Origin: CAYQAJ01 sp964415245
GTDB lineage: Bacteria > Planctomycetota > Planctomycetia > Pirellulales > Pirellulaceae
DNA length: 8,687 nucleotides
Assembly (NCBI GenBank): GCA_964415245.1
Contig: CAYQAJ010000226.1
Coordinates: 1-8,687 of the forward strand
Reading direction: 5' to 3'
The translations under genes and the position numbers were made by a program. Of the stretch, positions 1 through 6,631 are shown in pieces. Numbering within the stretch: the first letter of the stretch is position 1; each line of letters begins with the position of its first letter. The notes beneath the pieces were generated by a model. The model had not been told where the DNA came from, ran no database searches, and saw nothing but the letters and a program-made list of their open reading frames with translations.

Positions 1-3000
1 GTGCTGACGATCGTGGCCACTTTGCGCAGATCCAGCGGCAGGTACTTGCCCTTTTGCGTGAGGAACTCGAGCAGGTTGACGATCTCCTCCGGCTGCACTT
101 GCTTTTCGAAGCCATCGGGCATGAGCGACTTGTTCGAGCCGATCAGCTCGTCGATATCCTCGCGCAGCACCACGTGCTTCTCCCCCTCGGGGTCGAACAG
201 CTCGATGGCCGTGGCCGTTTCAGCCGCCAGCAGCCCCCGGAGCACGCGGCCGTCGGCCAAAATCACCGTGTACTCGCGGAAGTTGCCCTCCACGCTGCGG
301 CTGGGGTCGATGATGTTGACCAGCAGCTCGGCCTTGGGGTGTACCGCCATGCCGGTCAGATCGGGGCCGATGTTCTTTCCCTCATCGCCGTGCGTGTGGC
401 ACTTGGCGCATTGTTTGGTGAACACTTCCTTGCCCAACGCGGGATCGCCCTTCTTCTCCGTGAGCGCGAGCAGCTCCTGGAAGACTTTCTCGCGGTCGGG
501 GTCGGGCAGACCGCCGCCGCTTTCCATCAGCTTGCGGGCGCGGGCGGCAATATCGCGATCGGGGTGGCCGGAGAGCGACTGCTTCTGGTCGAGCGACAAG
601 TCGGCCAAAGCGACGCTGCCGTTTTCCAGACCTTCCAACAGCGCCGCAGTCCACGCGGGGCGGCTCATCAGCACGCCGATCGCAGTGCCGCGGGCCGACG
701 GAGTCAAACTTCCGTATCGCTTGACCACCGCCGCGCCGATCTCGTCGGCCTGGCTCGCGGATAGGGCAGCGATCAAGCCGCCAGCCAGCTCGGGCGACAC
801 GCGCGGCGAAACCAGGTCGAGCAGGTTGTCGGCCACCTCGGCGTCGCTCGCGCGGAAGGAGACAAGCTGCTGCGCCGCTTCGATGCGCCGCGCCTCGGGC
901 TGTTTCTCATCGGCTGCGAGCGCCAATAGCGAACCGGCCACTTTCTCGGCATGCTTCGAGAAATCGGGCGACCCCCAGCGACTGGCCAGTCCGATCAAGT
1001 TGCCCTGTCCACCGGGACCGACCCGCGCGAACAGCGCGAGCGTGGCCTCTTGCGCCGCTTCGTCGAGCGTGGCCTTGCGCGTTCGCGGCCAGCCTCGGGC
1101 CATGCCCGCCAGCACGGCTTCGGCCGCCGCGGGATCGGCCTCGCTCAGCGCCGCGAGAAGCGCGCCGAGATTCTGGTCGGAGCCGCCTCGCGCGAAATGC
1201 TCGGCCACGATGGCGGTGGCCATCGCCAAGGCGCCTCCCCCTTGCGCGCCGCGACGACCGCTGCGGGGCGGCGTCTGCGCCGCCTCCGCTCCGGTCTCGA
1301 TCGCTCCCGAGGCGAGAACGGCTCGCAGGAAATACACGTCATTGGTGGCCGCCGCGCTCGTGGCCGCGTCGGGAATCCAGCGGTCTTCGGCGTTTTTCGC
1401 ATCGGCCAGAGTCTGGGCAATCGCGGCGCCGGCCTTTTCGTCGGGTGGCATTTCCGACAGGGCCAACAGGGCCCGCATCCGCACCAGCGCTTCGTCGTCA
1501 TCCAGCACGCTGCTGTCCAGCAGTGCGACTCGCCCCGCATCCGTGCGCGGCAAGACGGCGGCGGCGTTCTCCCGCACGGCGGCGCTGGGATGCTTCAAAT
1601 CCGCCACGACCGCGGCCGTTGCATCGGCGTGAGAACCATCGAGTGCACCGAGCCCTTGCAAGGTCCACAATGCGTGAACGGCCGCCGTGTTGAGCCCGAT
1701 CGAGTCGACGCTCTTGTCGCCCACCATCTCAATGAGCGCCGGCACCACGTCGAGCTTCCCGCGCTCGACCAGCAGCCGCTGCGCGTGGAGCCGCCAAAGC
1801 ATGTTGTCGTTCTTCAGCGTGGCAACCAGCTTCTCGGGCGAAGCGCCGGCGAGCGACATCGCCGGCTTCGCTTCTATCGCGCCCGGTCCGTCGTACACCA
1901 GTCGATAAATCCGCCCGTGCGTCTTGTCGCGTAAAGGGATTTCGTAGGCGTTCCCCTTGCCGGTCCGGTAGCCGACCGGCGTGGGGTTGTGCTGCACGAT
2001 GATGTTGTACCAGTCGATCACCCACACCTGCCCGTCGGGACCGACCGCGGCCGCAATCGGTGCCGCCCATTCGTCGTCAGAGGCCAGCAGGTTGCACGGG
2101 CTCACCGACTGGAACCCGCTGCCGTCCTGGCTCAACACAAACGTGCTGATCAGGTGGCCGGTCGGCTCGGCGACGAACGCGGTCCGGTTCCAGTACTGCT
2201 CGGGCCAGGTGCGGGCGGTGTAGAGATCGTGCCCCGCCGCGGCCGTGTAACCGCCGTGGTTATCGACCTGCCGCACGTCGTCCGTAATGGGGCGAAAGCG
2301 CGGCGCGCCGGCAATTCCTTCCAGCCGCGCGACCGACCATCCCCGCACGGCCTCGTAGTATCGGTTGGCAATCGGCATGTACTCGCTGGGATTGCCGTTG
2401 GCGGTCGACCCGAAGATCAGTCCCTCTTCGCTGATGCCCAATCCCCACGTGTTGTTGTTGGTCGATCGCGCGAACTCGATCGTCGAGCCGTCGGGCCGGA
2501 ACCGCAGAAAGCCCTGGCCGAAGCGCTGGCGATCACCGCCCACACGGCCGTCGAAGCCCGAGTAGCCGACGGTTCCCCAAATCCAGTTATCGAGGCCGTA
2601 GTGCATGTTGCTCGGCCCGGCGTGCGTGTCGTACGTGCCCCAGCCTTCCAACAGCACCGTTCGGGAGTCGGCCTTATCGTCGCCGTCGGTGTCCTTGAGT
2701 AGCACCGTGCGGGGAACCTGGTGAGCGATGACTCCCCCCTGTGAGAACACCAGGCTGCTGGGGATGCTCAACCCGTCGGCGAACACGGTGAACTTGTCGG
2801 CCCGGCCGTCGCCGTCCGTATCTTCACAGATGCGAATGCGGTCGTGCCCGCTGCCGGGCGACTGCAGCTCGTTGGGGTAGTCGACCGTTTCGCCCAGCCA
2901 CAGCCGGCCGCGCTCGTCCCATGCCATGCAGATCGGCTTGGCGATGTCGGGGTCGGCGGCGAACAGCTCGAGATGATAGCCCTTGGGCACCACGTAATGC

Positions 3001-3956
3001 TTGAGCGACTCCTCGGCAGCAAGGGGCTTTTGCATCTTGCTGATCGGCTTGCCAATGGTGCCCCACCGCTCACCGGCCGGATAGAAGGGGAGCTCGGCGT
3101 CGACGAATTCGAACGGCGCGACGTCGGTGCGCGGGGGATTCATTTCCGGCACTTGGAAGGCTGCCCGCTCGCCGTACGGCGGCACGACCGAGGGATCGCC
3201 GCCGGCGGCCCAGCGGATGCCCCGCTCCAACAGGTTCTGGAAGCCAGGATGGCCCCACGTGCGCTCGTCGTGGCCCCAGGCGGTGTAGAACACGCGCCCC
3301 TTGCCGCTGGTGCGAACCCACGTCCACGGCTCGCGGCCGGCACTGTCCTCGCGCACCGAAAGCACGGTGCGGTCGCGCTCGTTGTGTTTTGTATGAACGT
3401 ACGTTTCGTCCCAGCTCTCGAAACCGCCGAAGCCCTTCATGATGGGGTGGTCGGATTCGACGATCGTGGTGCGAAACACGCCCGTTTCATGCTTCAGGAA
3501 CTGGGCGCCGACCAATTCGACGACCTTGTCGGAATTGCGGAAGCAGAACGAGGCGCAGTGCAGCGGCACGAAGCCGCCGCCGCCTTCGACGTAAGCGAGC
3601 AGCGCCTTTTCCTGGTCTGGCTCGATGCGGTCGATGTTGGCGTACAAAAGCAGCGCGTCGTACTTTCGCAGCGTGTCGGGGCGAAGCGCCTCGGCCGGAT
3701 CGCCGCTGTAGGTCACCTTGATGTTGCGCCCCCGCAGCACCGGCTCGATCTGTTTGAAGCGGTCGGCCGGGCGATGGTGGCCGTCGTCGCCCAAAAAGAG
3801 CACGTTCAGCGCGGGGGGAGTTTCGCCGCTTGCCGACGTGTCCGAGGCAGGCTCATCGGCCGCACGAGGCGCGATCGCAGCCAGCGCCAAGAGCGCGAGG
3901 AACGACAGCGGCGCCACGCAGCGCCACAACAGGTTGCTTCCAGTCATTCGCGTCAT
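1..3956 (-). CDS. Secreted ThuA / PVC-type membrane-bound dehydrogenase / HEAT / c-type cytochrome protein (3' end outside window)
   Basis: The minus-strand frame is open from an ATG at 3956 to the left edge, giving 1318 codons with no stop; the C-terminus is missing. Residues 1-33 are a signal peptide (hydrophobic core LSFLALLALAAIA, likely cleavage after PRA), so the protein is exported. Residues about 50-255 are a ThuA-like domain with FLGDDGHHR, GGGFVPLHCASF and ESDHPIMKGF. Residues about 317-690 match the PVC membrane-bound dehydrogenase propeller (LELFAADPDIAKPICMAWD, then VWVIDWYN near its end), with two calcium-loop-like motifs, DTDGDGRAD (379-387) and DTDGDDKAD (422-430). About 700-1150 is an Ala/Leu-rich helical HEAT-like region. 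The heme domain has CAKCH at 1183-1187 and a candidate axial Met1203 in GPDLTGM. From family knowledge it should oxidise a sugar-like substrate and pass electrons to heme c; the substrate is unknown. The start is backed by a good Shine-Dalgarno. It lies 183 bp downstream of the oxidoreductase gene. Family assignment is confident, function is not. Confidence 0.93.
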   Translation of the reverse strand, partial: MTRMTGSNLLWRCVAPLSFLALLALAAIAPRAADEPASDTSASGETPPALNVLFLGDDGHHRPADRFKQIEPVLRGRNIKVTYSGDPAEALRPDTLRKYDALLLYANIDRIEPDQEKALLAYVEGGGGFVPLHCASFCFRNSDKVVELVGAQFLKHETGVFRTTIVESDHPIMKGFGGFESWDETYVHTKHNERDRTVLSVREDSAGREPWTWVRTSGKGRVFYTAWGHDERTWGHPGFQNLLERGIRWAAGGDPSVVPPYGERAAFQVPEMNPPRTDVAPFEFVDAELPFYPAGERWGTIGKPISKMQKPLAAEESLKHYVVPKGYHLELFAADPDIAKPICMAWDERGRLWLGETVDYPNELQSPGSGHDRIRICEDTDGDGRADKFTVFADGLSIPSSLVFSQGGVIAHQVPRTVLLKDTDGDDKADSRTVLLEGWGTYDTHAGPSNMHYGLDNWIWGTVGYSGFDGRVGGDRQRFGQGFLRFRPDGSTIEFARSTNNNTWGLGISEEGLIFGSTANGNPSEYMPIANRYYEAVRGWSVARLEGIAGAPRFRPITDDVRQVDNHGGYTAAAGHDLYTARTWPEQYWNRTAFVAEPTGHLISTFVLSQDGSGFQSVSPCNLLASDDEWAAPIAAAVGPDGQVWVIDWYNIIVQHNPTPVGYRTGKGNAYEIPLRDKTHGRIYRLVYDGPGAIEAKPAMSLAGASPEKLVATLKNDNMLWRLHAQRLLVERGKLDVVPALIEMVGDKSVDSIGLNTAAVHALWTLQGLGALDGSHADATAAVVADLKHPSAAVRENAAAVLPRTDAGRVALLDSSVLDDDEALVRMRALLALSEMPPDEKAGAAIAQTLADAKNAEDRWIPDAATSAAATNDVYFLRAVLASGAIETGAEAAQTPPRSGRRGAQGGGALAMATAIVAEHFARGGSDQNLGALLAALSEADPAAAEAVLAGMARGWPRTRKATLDEAAQEATLALFARVGPGGQGNLIGLASRWGSPDFSKHAEKVAGSLLALAADEKQPEARRIEAAQQLVSFRASDAEVADNLLDLVSPRVSPELAGGLIAALSASQADEIGAAVVKRYGSLTPSARGTAIGVLMSRPAWTAALLEGLENGSVALADLSLDQKQSLSGHPDRDIAARARKLMESGGGLPDPDREKVFQELLALTEKKGDPALGKEVFTKQCAKCHTHGDEGKNIGPDLTGMAVHPKAELLVNIIDPSRSVEGNFREYTVILADGRVLRGLLAAETATAIELFDPEGEKHVVLREDIDELIGSNKSLMPDGFEKQVQPEEIVNLLEFLTQKGKYLPLDLRKVATIVS

Positions 3957-3964
3957 CGTGCGAT

Positions 3965-3969
3965 CTCCC
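3965..3969 (-). promoter_or_regulatory. Shine-Dalgarno of the ThuA/dehydrogenase gene
   Basis: GGGAG on the minus strand lies 8 nt before the ATG at 3956. It supports this start over the second in-frame ATG three codons later and gives a complete signal peptide. Confidence 0.6.
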
Positions 3970-3985
3970 GTTCAGGCTTCTGCTT

Positions 3986-4104
3986 ATCGCAACCCGAAGC
4001 GTCAGCGAGGACGCTTCCCACGCAACCCGAACCGTTCGCGAGTGACAGTGCTATTCGCGGTCCCAATGAAGCTGCGTCCCTCGCTTACGCTTCGGGTTAC
4101 GATA
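3986..4104. repeat. Inverted pair of a dispersed planctomycete-type repeat (AACCCGAAGCGTNAGCGAGG)
   Basis: The left arm (3986-4014) begins TATCGCAACCCGAAGCGTCA. The right arm (4072-4104), read on the minus strand, begins TATCGTAACCCGAAGCGTAA and continues into the same AGCGAGG(G)ACGC ending, so the arms pair over about 30 bp with few mismatches. A degraded third copy (CGCAACCCGAACCGTTCGCG) starts at 4021 between them. Reading frames through the element give NPKRQRG or NPKRKRG peptides, which I know as a common source of spurious hypothetical proteins in Pirellulales genomes. It fills the spacer between the oxidoreductase and the ThuA/dehydrogenase gene. Whether it ends transcription, is a REP-like element or is inert cannot be told; there is no clear T-run after the stem. 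Confidence 0.75.
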
Positions 4105-4105
4105 T

Positions 4106-4141
4106 CCGCTCTCCGCTTTCCACTCTCCGCTTTCCGCTTTC
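4106..4141. repeat. Polypyrimidine/polypurine short tandem repeat abutting a stop codon
   Basis: The tract consists of CCGCTTTC and CCGCTCTC-like units (on the minus strand GAAAGCGGA and GGAGAGT/C units), about four copies in 36 bp. It overlaps the TGA stop (4140-4142) of the oxidoreductase gene, so the repeat begins exactly where coding ends. It sits directly beside the NPKRQRG-type repeat and may be part of the same composite element. Confidence 0.6.
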
Positions 4142-5267
4142 ACGACAGCGTAAACGCCGGCAGCTTCACGATCTCGCCCCCTTTGAGCGCCGACTCGTGA
4201 GCACACAGACCCACGCACGTCCAGTTGGCCGATTGCACCGCGTTGGGGTACGGGTCGCGGTTCTCGATCAGCGCCGTAACAAATTCGTGCGCCAGGTGCG
4301 GGTGCGACCCGCCGTGTCCGCCCCCTTGCGTGAACGACAGGTGCTGGTGCTCCTTCATATCGTACACACCCTTGGTGGTGAACATGCGAATCGGCTCGGG
4401 GAGCAAGTGGGCGTAGTCGGGCACCTTCACCCGCTCGGGTATCTCCGGCTCTGGCTTCTTGGCCGTGTGGAGCACCGGCTCCTCCCCTTCGATCAGCGGC
4501 CACTCGAAAGTCTTCTTCGTGCCGTAGGCGTCGAAACTCTCGCGGTACTGCCGCGCCACGTCGAACAGCGACCGGTAAATGCGGGCCGACACGTCGGAGT
4601 TGCGGAACTTGATGTGCGTCGATTCGATGGCGAACGGCGAATTGTACTTGCCGATCAGCTCCTTGCGGATGGTGCCCGAGCCAAAGCACGAAACGTACTC
4701 CGCTTCCGACCGCGTCAGCGCCAGACAAGGCCCCACGCAGTGCGTGGCGTAGTGCATGGGGGGCAAACCGGGCCAGTAATCGGGCCAGCCGTCCATGTCC
4801 TGCTGGTGGCTCGCCTGAACCGACTGCACCTTGCCCAGCTCGCCTTTCTCGTACAGCTCGCGGACGAACAGGAACTCGCGGGCATACACCACCGTTTCGG
4901 CCATCATGTACTTGAGGCCGGTTTCCTTCACCAGCTTCACGATTTCCTCGCATTGGCCGATCGTGGTGGCCATGGGCACGGTGCTCATGACGTGCTTGCC
5001 CGCCTTGAGAGCCGCGATGGCCTGCGGCGCGTGGTCGGGAATGGGCGAGTTGATGTGCACAAAATCGACGTGGGGGTCGGCCAGCACGTCTTCGTATCGC
5101 GCGTATCGCTTCTCGACGCCGAACGAATCGCCGATCTTGTTCAGCTTGTCTTTGTTGCGCTGGCAGATCGCATACATGTTGGCCTGCGGGTGCCGCTGGT
5201 AAATGGGAATGAACTCCGAGCCGAACCCCAGACCGATGATGGCCACGTTGACTTGCTTCTGGTTCAT
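4140..5267 (-). CDS. Gfo/Idh/MocA family oxidoreductase (EKP-lysine-less subfamily)
   Basis: This is a complete 375-residue protein, a usual length for the family. An N-terminal Rossmann fold is shown by VNVAIIGLGFGSEF (residues 7-19; GxGxxS-type dinucleotide loop) and the following strands. The region after GKHV, where most members carry the EKP motif, reads STVPMATT (95-102), so the conserved lysine is replaced by Val97 while Pro98 remains. The C-terminal substrate domain contains MHYATHCVGPCLAL (171-184), with His172 and His176 as candidate active-site residues, and a Gly/His-rich GGGHGGSHPHLAHE segment (315-328). No signal peptide is visible, so it is probably cytoplasmic. Family members oxidise or reduce sugars and cyclitols with NAD(P). 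GGGAG lies 6 nt before the ATG at 5267. The gene is on the same strand as the ThuA/dehydrogenase gene (183 bp downstream) and the TIM-barrel gene (377 bp upstream). The substrate is unknown, and the redox chemistry itself is less certain because the lysine is absent. Confidence 0.93.
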   Translation of the reverse strand: MNQKQVNVAIIGLGFGSEFIPIYQRHPQANMYAICQRNKDKLNKIGDSFGVEKRYARYEDVLADPHVDFVHINSPIPDHAPQAIAALKAGKHVMSTVPMATTIGQCEEIVKLVKETGLKYMMAETVVYAREFLFVRELYEKGELGKVQSVQASHQQDMDGWPDYWPGLPPMHYATHCVGPCLALTRSEAEYVSCFGSGTIRKELIGKYNSPFAIESTHIKFRNSDVSARIYRSLFDVARQYRESFDAYGTKKTFEWPLIEGEEPVLHTAKKPEPEIPERVKVPDYAHLLPEPIRMFTTKGVYDMKEHQHLSFTQGGGHGGSHPHLAHEFVTALIENRDPYPNAVQSANWTCVGLCAHESALKGGEIVKLPAFTLS

Positions 5268-5273
5268 GAGACG

Positions 5274-5278
5274 CTCCC
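5274..5278 (-). promoter_or_regulatory. Shine-Dalgarno of the Gfo/Idh/MocA gene
   Basis: GGGAG on the minus strand is 6 nt before the ATG at 5267 and fixes that start. Confidence 0.6.
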
Positions 5279-5296
5279 TGACGGTTACCCTACGGC

Positions 5297-5327
5297 GTTA
5301 TGTGGGACAAAAGGTGGAACGAGTCAA
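5297..5327 (-). promoter_or_regulatory. Weak candidate sigma70-type promoter for the Gfo/Idh/MocA gene
   Basis: On the minus strand TTGACT (5322-5327) is followed after 19 nt by CATAAC (5297-5302), or after 18 nt by ACATAA (5298-5303). This would put a transcript start about 20 nt before the gene's ATG. The spacing is a little long and the -10 match modest. The -35 overlaps the first unit of the TTGGTCATT-type repeat. It is inference only. Confidence 0.22.
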
Positions 5328-5408
5328 TGACCAATGACCAAATCCAAATGACCTATTTCAATTGACCAATTCGATCGCCAAACATTGGTCATTGGGGCTT
5401 GGTCATTG
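5325..5408. repeat. AATGACCA / TGGTCATT inverted repeat cluster
   Basis: CAATGACCAATGACCAAATCC-like direct units (5325-5345) are mirrored by TTGGTCATT units at 5385-5393 and 5399-5407, with one more GACCAAT at 5364-5370. The stretch is AT-rich compared with the rest of the window. Similar GGTCATTGGTCATT tracts are, from memory, common between planctomycete genes. It could form a stem-loop with arms of about 20 bp around a 40-bp loop; a function is not evident. Confidence 0.6.
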
Positions 5409-5512
5409 CGTCACCGGCCCGTCGGCCATGGTAACTGACGAGGCCCCGAGACGGGATGGCCAGCGGGCGTTCGCATATTATGCCAGACTTTTCGCGGCAC
5501 GCATCCCCCTTG
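5409..5512. other. Intergenic stretch without a recognisable gene
   Basis: Short frames cross this part of the 377-bp spacer (5268-5644) but none has a start with a ribosome binding site or a recognisable protein. A weak GGCCAT...ATGGCC pairing (5424-5429 with 5456-5461) is present. I see no gene here. Confidence 0.5.
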
Positions 5513-5633
5513 GTTGTGTCGCGGTCTCCCGACCGGGACACGGGGCCGACCGAAGGTCTCCAGCAGTCGGGGAATCGGAAAAGTCGGAGACCTTCGGTCG
5601 AAACTGTGGCACGGTCCGGAGACCGGCCACAAC
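5513..5633. repeat. 121-bp imperfect palindrome (GACCGAAGGTCTCC family)
   Basis: The inner arms are a perfect 15-bp inverted pair, CGACCGAAGGTCTCC (5547-5561) and GGAGACCTTCGGTCG (5586-5600), around a 24-nt loop. The outer arms, GTTGTG...GGTCTCC...GACCGGGACAC (5513-5541) and GTGGCACGGTC...GGAGACCGGCCACAAC (5606-5633), also pair with several mismatches. The whole can fold as one long two-part hairpin. It starts 11 bp beyond the stop codon of the TIM-barrel gene, so it lies in or after that transcript's 3' end. No U-run follows on the minus strand, which argues against a classical intrinsic terminator. Frames through it give RSPDR and TEGL peptides that recur in planctomycete hypothetical proteins, suggesting a dispersed family. 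Confidence 0.75.
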
Positions 5634-5644
5634 GAATGGCCACC

Positions 5645-6454
5645 TTATCGCCCTGTGAGCGCGGCGGCCACGGCGGTTCGCATCTTCTCGATTCCCGTTC
5701 GGGCCACGTCCATCGGCGGCTGCTGCCAGTATTTTTCATTGAAAAGTTCAAGCGAAAAGTAGCCGCGAAAGCCTGTGCCGAGCAGCCCGACGATGATATC
5801 GCCCAGCGGAGCCACGCCGTCGCCGGGGTAAACGCGATCGGCGTCGCGGATGGTCTCGCGCGGCGGGTCGGCGGGATAGTCGTTCATGTGGATCACGTGA
5901 AACGCGTCGCCGTCCACCAGTCGCAAGCTGGCGAAGTCGGTCCCTCCCTTGTACAGGTGATACACGTCGGGAAGCACGCACGCCCCGGGATGCCCGCTTT
6001 CGATGGCCACGAACATCACCTCGCTCAAACGGCTGAGCGACTTGGAGAACCCCCACACTTCGACCTCGGGCACGACACCCATTCGGTCGCCCAGGTCGAG
6101 CAGTGCCCTGTACCGTTCGGCGGCGCGATACAGGTTCAAGTCAGTCTGCTGCGTAGCGCCGGCGGGAGGCGCGGCGATGCGAATGCCGCCAATTTGGCGC
6201 ACGAGGTCCATGTCGCTCTTGGCCGTTTCGAGTCCCTTGGCGCGGGCCGCGTCGTCGTCGACGATCCACTCGGCGAAGCCGATCGCGCTGGGAACTACGA
6301 GACCGGCGTCGTCAATGCGCTTCTTCAGGTCGGCCGTCGTGCCCCCCTGGTCGACGTACTGGCGGATTTCGCGGATCCAGGGCTCGATGGCGTCGTAGCC
6401 CGCCTTGGCGGCGATTTCGATCTCCTCAGCCAGCGACAATTTCTGACCCCGCAG
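5645..6454 (-). CDS. Sugar phosphate isomerase/epimerase family TIM-barrel protein (N-terminus lost in gap)
   Basis: The frame runs from the gap edge at 6454 to a TAA at 5645-5647, giving 269 residues. It begins LRGQKLSLAEEIEIAAKAGY, which in relatives follows only about 10-15 residues after the start, so the true start is almost certainly inside the N-run; the in-frame TTG at 6439 is not a convincing start. The fold is the xylose isomerase-like/AP endonuclease 2-type barrel. Likely metal ligands, numbered from the gap edge, are Glu132 (VEVWG), Asp163 and His166 (LPDVYHLYKGG), His189 (VIHMND) and Glu236 (SLELFN); Arg207 in ADRVYPGDG is a likely substrate contact. Members interconvert or cleave sugars and polyols, often 3-keto or inosose-type compounds, with a divalent metal. 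No export signal is visible in what remains. It is upstream of and on the same strand as the oxidoreductase gene, from which a repeat-filled spacer separates it. The exact reaction is unknown. Confidence 0.9.
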   Translation of the reverse strand: MRGQKLSLAEEIEIAAKAGYDAIEPWIREIRQYVDQGGTTADLKKRIDDAGLVVPSAIGFAEWIVDDDAARAKGLETAKSDMDLVRQIGGIRIAAPPAGATQQTDLNLYRAAERYRALLDLGDRMGVVPEVEVWGFSKSLSRLSEVMFVAIESGHPGACVLPDVYHLYKGGTDFASLRLVDGDAFHVIHMNDYPADPPRETIRDADRVYPGDGVAPLGDIIVGLLGTGFRGYFSLELFNEKYWQQPPMDVARTGIEKMRTAVAAALTGR

Positions 6455-6554
6455 NNNNNNNNNNNNNNNNNNNNNNNNNNNNNNNNNNNNNNNNNNNNNN
6501 NNNNNNNNNNNNNNNNNNNNNNNNNNNNNNNNNNNNNNNNNNNNNNNNNNNNNN
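6455..6554. other. Assembly gap of 100 N
   Basis: There are exactly 100 unknown bases. This is the conventional placeholder for a scaffold gap of unknown size, so the true distance between the TIM-barrel gene and the antiporter gene is not known and further genes could be missing. It removes the start and promoter of the TIM-barrel gene. Confidence 0.95.
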
Positions 6555-6631
6555 AGATGGACCGTACGGATACATCGGACGCGGCACCGTAGCGTACGGA
6601 GTTGGCTTTAGCGGGGTCGCGCGGGGCGAAT
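6555..6631. other. Short post-gap stretch with CGTACGGA direct repeats; possible gene fragment
   Basis: CGTACGGA occurs at 6563-6570 and 6593-6600, each preceded by an ACCGTA-like sequence, and CCGTACGG is itself a palindrome. On the plus strand a frame open from the gap (from 6556) reads DGPYGYIGRGTVAYGVGFSG and stops at 6661-6663, overlapping the 3' end of the antiporter gene by 32 bp. It could be the tail of a convergent gene hidden in the gap, or chance translation of a repeat. Neither can be decided here. Confidence 0.3.

Noticed and set aside
1..1632. Plus-strand open frame of 543 codons
   Set aside because: It is antisense to the ThuA/dehydrogenase gene. Its composition is Ser/Ala/Arg-rich with no recognisable domain, as expected from an open shadow frame in GC-rich DNA.
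4051..4953. Minus-strand 300-codon frame overlapping the oxidoreductase
   Set aside because: It is a shifted frame of the oxidoreductase gene, and its C-terminal NPKRKRG segment comes from the repeat.
2844..5330. Plus-strand open frame of 828 codons
   Set aside because: It runs antisense across two convincing minus-strand genes and the repeat spacer between them, and its product resembles no family. Long antisense frames are common at this GC content.
5513..5633. Rho-independent terminator for the TIM-barrel gene
   Set aside because: The hairpin is much longer than usual and no U-run follows the stem on the minus strand, so I list it only as a repeat.
3957..5644. CRISPR array or direct-repeat array
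   Set aside because: The repeats are inverted or irregular, with no regular unit-spacer periodicity and no cas genes nearby.
5362..5751. Small frames in the spacer with RSPDR, TEGL and SGDR peptides
   Set aside because: They are translations of the palindromic repeat at 5513-5633 and change character outside it, so they are not genes.
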